Of a DNA stretch of 64,000 nucleotides, positions 56,480 through 64,000 are shown piece after piece. The notes beneath the pieces were generated by a model. That model was given only the letters and a program-made list of their open reading frames with translations. It was not told where the DNA came from and searched no databases. The DNA comes from Chrysomallon squamiferum (taxonomy: Eukaryota; Mollusca; Gastropoda; Neomphalida; Peltospiridae): positions 28,596,664-28,660,663 of the forward strand of contig CM022679.1 of assembly GCA_012295275.1 (NCBI GenBank). The letters are read 5' to 3'. The position numbers were made by a program, and so were the translations under genes. Every line of letters begins with the position of its first letter. The first letter of the stretch is position 1.

Positions 56480-59150
56480 ATAGAACAACGAGCTTGGATG
56501 TTCGTCTACACCATTTTATCAGTCAACACCAACTCAACAGTCTCAGCAGTCACAGTATGGACAATGTGGACAGCACTATGGAGCTCATGGTCAATATTCT
56601 GGTTTAATTTGCACAATGAAGATGTGCAATCAAGATCTCAGTATAAAAATCAAATACTTTGACTAGGAAGTCAGATATGATGTGCGATAAATTGGAAAAA
56701 TTGGACATAATCGAGAAACGATTGAATAACACGGAATTAACTGTACAAGATGTAAGCTATAAAATGATGGATATTAGGAAAAAAGTTACAAAATATAGAA
56801 ACGGACATGAATTACATTAACGAACAAACAAATAATAATAATTAAAAAAATGATCTCGGAGATTTGAAATCTGCTTGTCAGATATGAGCAGTGTTATCCG
56901 TCAAATGGTAGATGATAATAACAGTATTTAAACAACAATTGTGTTATTTAAAAACTGAGTCTGGAAACGTGAGAGAAAAACACAAAGACCTACAAACTTG
57001 CTTCATGCGTGACAATTCAATGTTTAGTGGTATACAAGAGAAAAACGAGGAAGACACAGAAGTGGAGATGAAAACGTTAAAAATAATACTCACTTTCAAT
57101 GGAGGAAGTTTGACGGATATATAAGGCTTTTGTTGCTAAATTTGTTTTATATAAAAACACAGAGCAGCTGAAAACACTAATACGTGGTTAATTAACAACT
57201 CCCGAAATAAATTAATAATATGAGTAAATTACTGTATCCACACTACAAATCAGCAGAAAGGCAAAGTAAATGGTGATACGTTGTATATGGAGGGAAGACT
57301 GTTTACTCTGGAATAGGAGGGGACAGAGGCAAGTAACATACACACACACCAACTCAGCCAGCAGAGATAACAGCAACACAAGCCAAACTCACACAGAGCA
57401 AAGTCAAGACAGTCAATACAATAAGATAACAGAGTCTTACTAATCAAAAACACCGCTGAGCAAATGTCAGTAAACTCTCTCATTTGTAAAATGACCCCAG
57501 AACAAAGGTCATAAATAAGTAAGCCCTAAAGTTTCAAAAATAAAAGAGATTAAATTTAGTAAGCTCAGATATCCTATATTTCTTCAAACCGTCAATAATG
57601 CGTGTGTTAATGACGTTGTGCCTATCACGTGACAGCAACAGACCAATTACACGCTCAAAAACAAGAAAGCATTAACGATATTTTGAAAAAAAAACTTTTT
57701 CAGCCGTGGAGATATCTAGAGCAGTGAACAGACTCCACTGTGGTCTATCAGCTGGAGAAAACTTTATTATTAAGCTATATATTATGTTACCTTTATATGT
57801 GTTATTGTTTAATGTTATTCTTGACTCAGTAATTATACTGTCCAGTTGCTTAATGGGACTGGTTAAACCAATTTATAAAAAAAAATGGTGCTCGAAAACC
57901 CTGACAATTATAGACCTATTACATTATTAAGCTGTTTAGGTAAATTATTTACATCTGTACTTAATTCTAGATTAAATAAGTATGCAGATGAAACAAACCT
58001 GATTTTAGAAAATTAAGCTGGAATTCGGTACAATTATACCACGAAAGACCTAATATTTTCTTTATACTCTTTACTTATTTTAGAACAAATGTAAAAAGAA
58101 ATTGTGTTGTGCTTTAATAGATTTTGAGAAAGTTTTTGATAGATTCTGGAGAACTGGATTAAGGAATAAGTATTCTACTATATGCTGACAATGCAGTACT
58201 GTTAGCCGTTCAGCACAGTCTTAACATTTTGATAGATTCTGGAGAACTGGATTAAGGAATAAGTATTCTACTATACGCTGACAATGCAGTACTGTTAGCC
58301 GTTCAGCACAGTCTTAACATTTTGATAGATTCTGGAGAACTGGATTAAGGAATAAGTATTCTACTATACGCTGACAATGCAGTACTGTTAGCCGTTTCAG
58401 CACAGTCTTAACATGTTTGCCAATTACTGCCGACTATGGAGATTTAACGTTAATACAAATAAAACCAAAATAATGGTTTTCAGCAAAAGGAGAAAACTTC
58501 ATGATTATATATTTATTGATATTGACAGAGTGGATAACTATAAATATTTGGGCAAGAAACGGTCTATTCACTTAAAACGTAAAACAACTGTATAACAAAG
58601 AAATGAAAGTTATGTATAGCCTGACAGCTAAAATTCGTCAGAATAATCTCTCCATCAACTGTATACTTGATTTATTTCACAAATTAATACAACCAATTTC
58701 ATTGTATGATTCTGAAATATGGAGTTTTACTAATAGAAAGATTCTATATGAAATTACGTAAATATTTATTAAATTTTAATAAATGTACGCCTCGTTTTAT
58801 GATCTATTGTGAACTAGGACCCTTTGTATTTCTATGAAAGCAAGAATGATAACCTTTTAGGTGAACCTAATTTGCAAAAATCAAAACAAGATTTCCTCGC
58901 AACTGTATTACAAAAAGGTATACCAGATAAATACATGAGACATCCAAATACATTTCAGACAATAATTTGTTTAAGAGTAAAAATATGTTTATATTAAGAA
59001 AGTTATGTTTAAGAACTATATGTGAGAGAGTATGTCCTGCACGTTAAACTGACAAGCATGTTTAATTTGTTATTTTATATCTGTAACGCATTCTTCTGTC
59101 TACTGTAATCCTACACTTTATGAGAATAAAGGCCTTGTCATTGTCATTGA
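56480..59150 (+). mobile_element. Decayed non-LTR (LINE) retrotransposon
   Basis: In order: a Gln/Gly/Tyr-rich segment (SQYGQCGQHYGAHGQYSG, about 56560); a coiled-coil-like stretch (KLEKLDIIEKRLNNTE, about 56690); an ORF1-like motif (NSMFSGIQEKNEEDTEVEMK, about 57020); reverse-transcriptase motifs NYRPITLLSCLGKLFTSVLN (about 57910) and ALIDFEKVFDRFW (about 58110); a mutated YADD box (YADN); NVNTNKTKIMVFSKRRK with YKYLG (about 58450); and a 3' end with AATAAA and TTGTCA repeats (59120-59150). Stops and frameshifts occur throughout, and motif A is fused to motif C by an internal deletion. It is not functional. Confidence 0.8.
58138..58417 (+). repeat. 93-bp tandem triplication inside the LINE
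   Basis: Units begin GATAGATTCTGGAGAACTGG at 58138, 58231 and 58324 (period 93 bp). They are almost identical, differing at TATATGC/TATACGC and an extra T in the last copy. Each contains the YADN box. Confidence 0.95.
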
Positions 59151-61185
59151 TAAAAAAACAGAAATAAAAAACGTGGTAAGGTGCTTATGTACTAAATAGG
59201 ATTAGGCGTGATTATGTAAGCTGAATGAGGTAATAATGAATTTCCATTGAATACAATGTGAATAGAAATACTATTTATAAGTTACCACAAACAGTGATAT
59301 TTTCCCCAACATTTTAAGTGTTTTTGTTTGTTTTTTTAATCTCGAATTCGATTCCCAGTTCCAGCACTTCATTATAGATTTAGACTTTTATATCTATCTA
59401 TCTATCTTTCCCAATTCATCCGACTACACTTCAGTTGTCAGTTTACACCAACAAGATCAATGAACCTCCTACGTTTATAGCAACACAGGTCCCTTATGAT
59501 TACCTCACTGAAAATCTGCATTCACAAAGTTCATATAAATTTAATAACGTTAGTTACACGTGTTGATGTTTCACGTACAGTAACACGTTACTGAACAGCC
59601 GTCGTCAGTTTGTTATAATATAAAATATGAATGTGAAGTCAAGTTAAATACACAGAGTCAGCGCACCGTGAAAACCATGGTAATCAGCATTAGAGTTCAG
59701 TATGTCCACCCAGCTTTTTAGTTGTTGAGATGCTGCTTCATGCACACAAGTGAAAGGTAAATGAAGAAATGGCTGTCTTCATCTCTTTGTATTTTAATAG
59801 TTTTAAAAAGAACAAAAAAAAAAAAATAAAAAAAAATCAGTGAACAGATGATTTATTGAGAGATTGAATAGAGGATGATAAAGGTTGGAAATAGGTTAGA
59901 CTAAAGGTAACAACTGAAATGTAAGTGAAATGATAGACGTGATGATTGTGATATTATTTCTGAGCACAGTTTTGTTGAAACGTGAACTGTCGTGTAATTT
60001 GTGTTGTCAAATGAAGATTGCTTCCTGTGTTAATACTTTTCTTATGCTCGGATCTCTCCTATGATGATGGAGTATTACATGTGTGTTTCAAAAGCAGAAT
60101 GAGGAAACTGTTGAGGATATATGTATCTATCTGTCTATCTATCTATCTATATTATCATCATCATCATCATCATCGTCATTATTTTCCCCATCAGCTTAGA
60201 TAAACAACTATAATTTAGAACTAGAAAAAGTGACTGGATTATTTGCTTATTGATAAATCTCGATTCAGCAGTTTAAAATTTTCATTTGCTTAATTTCATA
60301 CTTTTTGCGAGATATGCACATTTTTGTTTCACCTATCCAGCCTGTTAACTTTACAACAACAACAACAACAACAACAACAATAATAACAATAATAATAAAT
60401 ATTTAAGTTTGAAATTAGAAAAATTCCTTTTTATTGTATAATCACATAATTTGTTTACTGATATATCTTTTATTTATTTTTTTGAAAAAAGAAAGAAAAA
60501 CGAAAGAAAGAAAAATGAAACCAAGAAAGAAATAAAATATAAAAAAGAAAGAGAATTTTATGAAATAAAAACTATATCATAAAATAGCACAAACACATTT
60601 ATAATCCAACTGATAACTCGACAAAAAATTTGAAAACTGAACAGAAAGTAGTAGAATAAACAAAACAGCTGTCACACGCATAGCACTATGAAAGCACATT
60701 ATTATTATTTTTATTATTATTATTATTATTATTTCGATTTACCTTGTTTCACTAATTTCAGCTTTCATCTGCTTAGTTCTCAGTGAAATTTACTTCATAA
60801 ATTCAATTATTTTATGTCAGGAAATGTTCCCTCCCCCTTTCCGTTCTAATGACGTCATACAATGTTGTTCGTCTGCTCTACACAGCATCATTTGTCTGGA
60901 TTTGTGACATGAGGTTGACGTGACTGATGTTCCAGATTTTATTTGATATTTTTAACACGTGTATATGGTAATTAACAACATTTTTAAAAATATTTTTTTT
61001 TTTTTTTTTTTTTTTTTTTATATTGTTTATTTATGTTGTATTGCTGTTGTTGTTATTTAATTATTTATTTAACTTTTTATTATTGTTGTTTGTATATTCG
61101 TTCAGACGAAGTAAAGATTTAAAATTTCTCAAGCTTTCAGTCTGGTAAAGATATATTAACCTGTTTTAGCTTAAACATTTTTTTG

Positions 61186-61194
<9 letters not shown>

Positions 61195-61248
<54 letters not shown>
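61195..61248. repeat. (ATT)n microsatellite
   Basis: About 17 ATT units. Confidence 0.95.
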
Positions 61249-61249
<1 letters not shown>

Positions 61250-62293
61250 ATTGATGTAATAATTAAATCAGCAGATTTCGAGTTGGACTAAGATTTGTGG
61301 AAAGGGTTTCACATTAAAAACTTCTGAAATCGTAATTGTTTTTAAAACTCACACATTTCTGGTAAATCAAGCGGCTCTCGATTCAAAACCTGACCTGTTT
61401 AGTTCAGCAAGTCGACAAAACAGTCTGTGTAGAGTATGTGTACAGTAACCTCATTTTGTTTATACAAAACACTTATTAGCCTCGACATTCCTCGACGTAA
61501 TTTTCAACCCTATCTTTGTAATTACTTAATTTGGTTTCATGTATCTCCGGCTGACATACGTATTACGAATGTGACAAAGCAATCTATTTTTCTTTCTTCT
61601 TGTTCTTCTTTTCTTTTCAAATATTACAGTAACTTAAAAAAAAAATGTCATTTTACAAACGAACTCCGCCAGTTCAACATATCACTGCGGATTTTACTAT
61701 ATTCGTCAACACAGACCCCCCCCTTTAAAACCCTGGCACTGCCACTGAAAATTACACAATCACTACAGCCACTATTACTGCATATTATTACTGTTACAGT
61801 TACAATACTACTATTGATACTACTACCAGTACAAGTACTGTTAATACTACTGCTACTACGATCACTATACTTCTACTACTGCTGCTACTACTACGTCTAC
61901 GAACACTACTACATGCTCATTGAAACACTGAAGCTTTGACACGCGGTTTCCTGCAGCTGGAGGTAAAATAGGTAAGATATAACTCTAAATCTAATTTTGC
62001 AGGTCAAACTAGTAGACGATAAAGCATGATCTCGACCCATAGCCGGATTAGGGATTAACGCCTTCAGCTATAATCTGGTAAATCTAAGTCTAAATGATTT
62101 CCTCTGCTTTGATCCAGTAAGGCAGATATTATTACTAACTAACGTCCCTGTATGTGTATTTTCAATTTAAAAAAAAAAAAAAAAATTATCTTTGTTATCT
62201 AATCAATATTTTATGTATAATTCCATATTCATACTGAAATAAAAAATAAATGTAAATAAAATACCTGTGAATTAAATATACAGAAATCAAAAA

Positions 62294-62326
<33 letters not shown>

Positions 62327-62492
62327 GCAAAACAGAAGAAGAGAATAACAAATAAATTGTTTTTCAAAAAGTTCCCAGAACAACAACAACAATAATAATA
62401 ATAATAACATCTGGAGAGAAAACGAACGTGTGCGGTGATACGCCATATGTTAGCTTGTTTTTACTCAGAATTAATTATGTAGGACACTTTAA

Positions 62493-62495
62493 ATG

Positions 62496-62526
<31 letters not shown>

Positions 62527-62600
62527 TTTGTTTATTTATTTATTTATTCGTTTATTCATTCATTTATTTGTTTGTTTGTTTGTTTATTTATTTATTTCAG
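62493..62600. repeat. (TTTA)n microsatellite
   Basis: TTTA units with TTTG and TTCA interruptions. Confidence 0.9.
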
Positions 62601-63958
62601 TAATGAATTCAGCTATTTTAAACATAAAGTATTTTTTTTCTTTGTTCATTTATTTGCTTGTTTATTTATTTGTTTATTTATTTTTTTTGTAACTTAGTTA
62701 TTACTATTATTTTTTAACTTAGTTATTTACTATTTATTTTTAGATTAATTATTTTATTTTTAATTTATTTAATTTTTATATATTTATTTTATTATTTTTA
62801 ATTAATTAGATTATAATGGTAGTTATTTTTTAATTATTTGATTATTTAATTTTTTAATTTTTTATTATTATTATTATTAGTAGTATTATTATTATTATTA
62901 TTATTTTAAGAAATAGAACACGATTATAATGGTAAAATCACAAACTTAATAAAAATAGAAATATCTTTCTAAAAATTATCATAATTTACAGACGTATTCA
63001 TCTATATCTGCAGACAGAGAGGCACGTGTTGATATAGAAACCAGAGAACGGCTGTCACGTTAGAATTCATCATCTCGTTACATCAGTCTGGCGTCCTTCA
63101 CTACGTATACTACTCTCACTACAGCTCACTACTGCTATAGTACTAGTACTACTACTACTACTACTACTCTTACCACAATCATTACCATCAGAACGTATAT
63201 TACTACTGCTGCTACTAATAATATTACAACAACTACTACTCCACTATAACTATTACAACAGCTACTAGTAGTATTACAATAACTACTACTGTATCATTTC
63301 CACTGCTATTACAGCTACTAGATACTATTATTATAGATGTATGTAGTAGTAGTAGTAGTAGTTGTAATGGTGGTGGTGGTGGAAACTACAATAGTAAGAG
63401 TTGTAATTCTAGTAGTAACAGAAACACAAACAGTAAATAGAGGAAGAGATGTGAAGTTTTTATAGTAACTCTCTATTTCGTCCTTGTATTTGCCACATAA
63501 AATAACTAACAAGTAAATCGTCTGAGCATAGCATAATTATTTCCTCGTGCAGCTAGTTCACTTTATTTAAAATTAAAATCACTGATATTTGACCTGATAC
63601 CTGTCTTACGCATTAAAAAAAAATGTGAGCAGTATTCAGAGAATGCGGTAATCGACATCATTACTGTATCGGTAAAAAGAGATGAAAAAATTTAAATAAA
63701 ATACATTCCAAATTCGTTTATGATTTCGTTGAATAGTTTCAATGGATCTTAATCCAATTAAAAGACAACTAAATAAATATAAAAATATATATAAAAAATA
63801 AATTAAAAATAAAATAAATAAATAAATAAATTATAAACATTTTTTATAAAAAAATAAAAAAATAAAAATAAAAAAAATAAAAATAAATTTGATAAATAAA
63901 TAAATAAACTTTAAAAAAAAAAGAAGAAGAGTGCCAGATATTCAAGCAGTGTACTCAC

Positions 63959-64000
63959 GTAATTTCAAACGTGCCTGTTTTCTGTCAGCTTGTAACTGAG
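63959..64000 (-). CDS. Probable exon of another minus-strand gene (edge, partial)
   Basis: A consensus donor (AAATTAC followed by GTGAGT) at 63958 closes a stretch with one open frame, QLQADRKQARLKL, leaving one base of a split codon. The Gln/Arg/Lys/Leu content suggests a helical segment. The other two frames have stops. It does not join in frame to mannosidase exon 1. The family is unknown. Confidence 0.4.

Larger units (their letters stand above)
59151..63958. other. No supported gene; AT-rich with simple repeats
   Basis: It contains a CATT/CATC tract (60150-60185), AAC (60350-60380), ATT (60700-60735 and 61195-61248), TTTA (62493-62600), TTA/ACT mixtures (61770-61900 and 63120-63330), and TAG/TGG at 63339-63382. 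Islands at 59640-59780 and 60830-60960 have higher complexity. No splice-consistent gene could be built. Confidence 0.5.

Noticed and set aside
61436-61939. 167-codon plus-strand ORF
   Set aside because: Its second half is an ACT/ATT simple repeat, and the first half shows no recognisable domain or splice support.

Overview
The window reads as nuclear DNA of an invertebrate animal. It is AT-rich and crowded with micro- and minisatellites. Its genes are split into many exons with GT-AG introns, and there are no operons. The protein families and the style of the genome suggest a lophotrochozoan, most likely a mollusc, but that is inference: nothing here identifies the species.

Left part (1-25.7 kb, minus strand): a very large gene whose 3' end lies outside the window. 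Five small exons (17256 to 11551) plus the start of the next one encode a DUF3715/TASOR-type pseudo-PARP domain. Three giant exons follow (8704-11015, 4800-7568 and 1-4503, still open at the window edge). They encode a huge acidic, Ser/Thr/Gln-rich tail containing four different in-frame tandem repeat families. At least 3,499 codons lie in the window. A small cysteine-rich gene resembling the C-terminus of the MyoD family inhibitor (MDFI/MDFIC) lies on the opposite strand inside one of its introns (13787-14068).

Centre (26.9-32.8 kb, plus strand): a complete 11-exon tRNA-dihydrouridine synthase 1-like gene (DUS1L, 487 aa). It is arranged head to head with the TASOR-like gene. The 1-1.3 kb between them carries a perfect 19-bp inverted repeat and a palindromic AAT/ATT tract.

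Right of centre (34.5-52.7 kb, minus strand): a complete 27-exon class II alpha-mannosidase of GH38, lysosomal type (MAN2B1-like). All splice phases join into 1,026 codons plus stop, and the zinc and catalytic residues are present. It is convergent with DUS1L. Its introns hold several minisatellites: a 23-bp array carrying GATA-type sites, a 41/38-bp array, a 37-bp array, a 21-bp array, and long CT/GA tracts.

Right part (52.7-64 kb): mostly non-coding, with a dead non-LTR retrotransposon (about 56.5-59.15 kb) whose reverse-transcriptase YADD-box segment is tandemly triplicated. At the right edge (63959-64000) is a probable exon of another minus-strand gene.

The three main genes have unrelated jobs: chromatin silencing (inferred), tRNA modification and glycan breakdown. 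The most novel content is the TASOR-like protein with its TQ-rich repeat tail, and the nested cysteine-rich gene.
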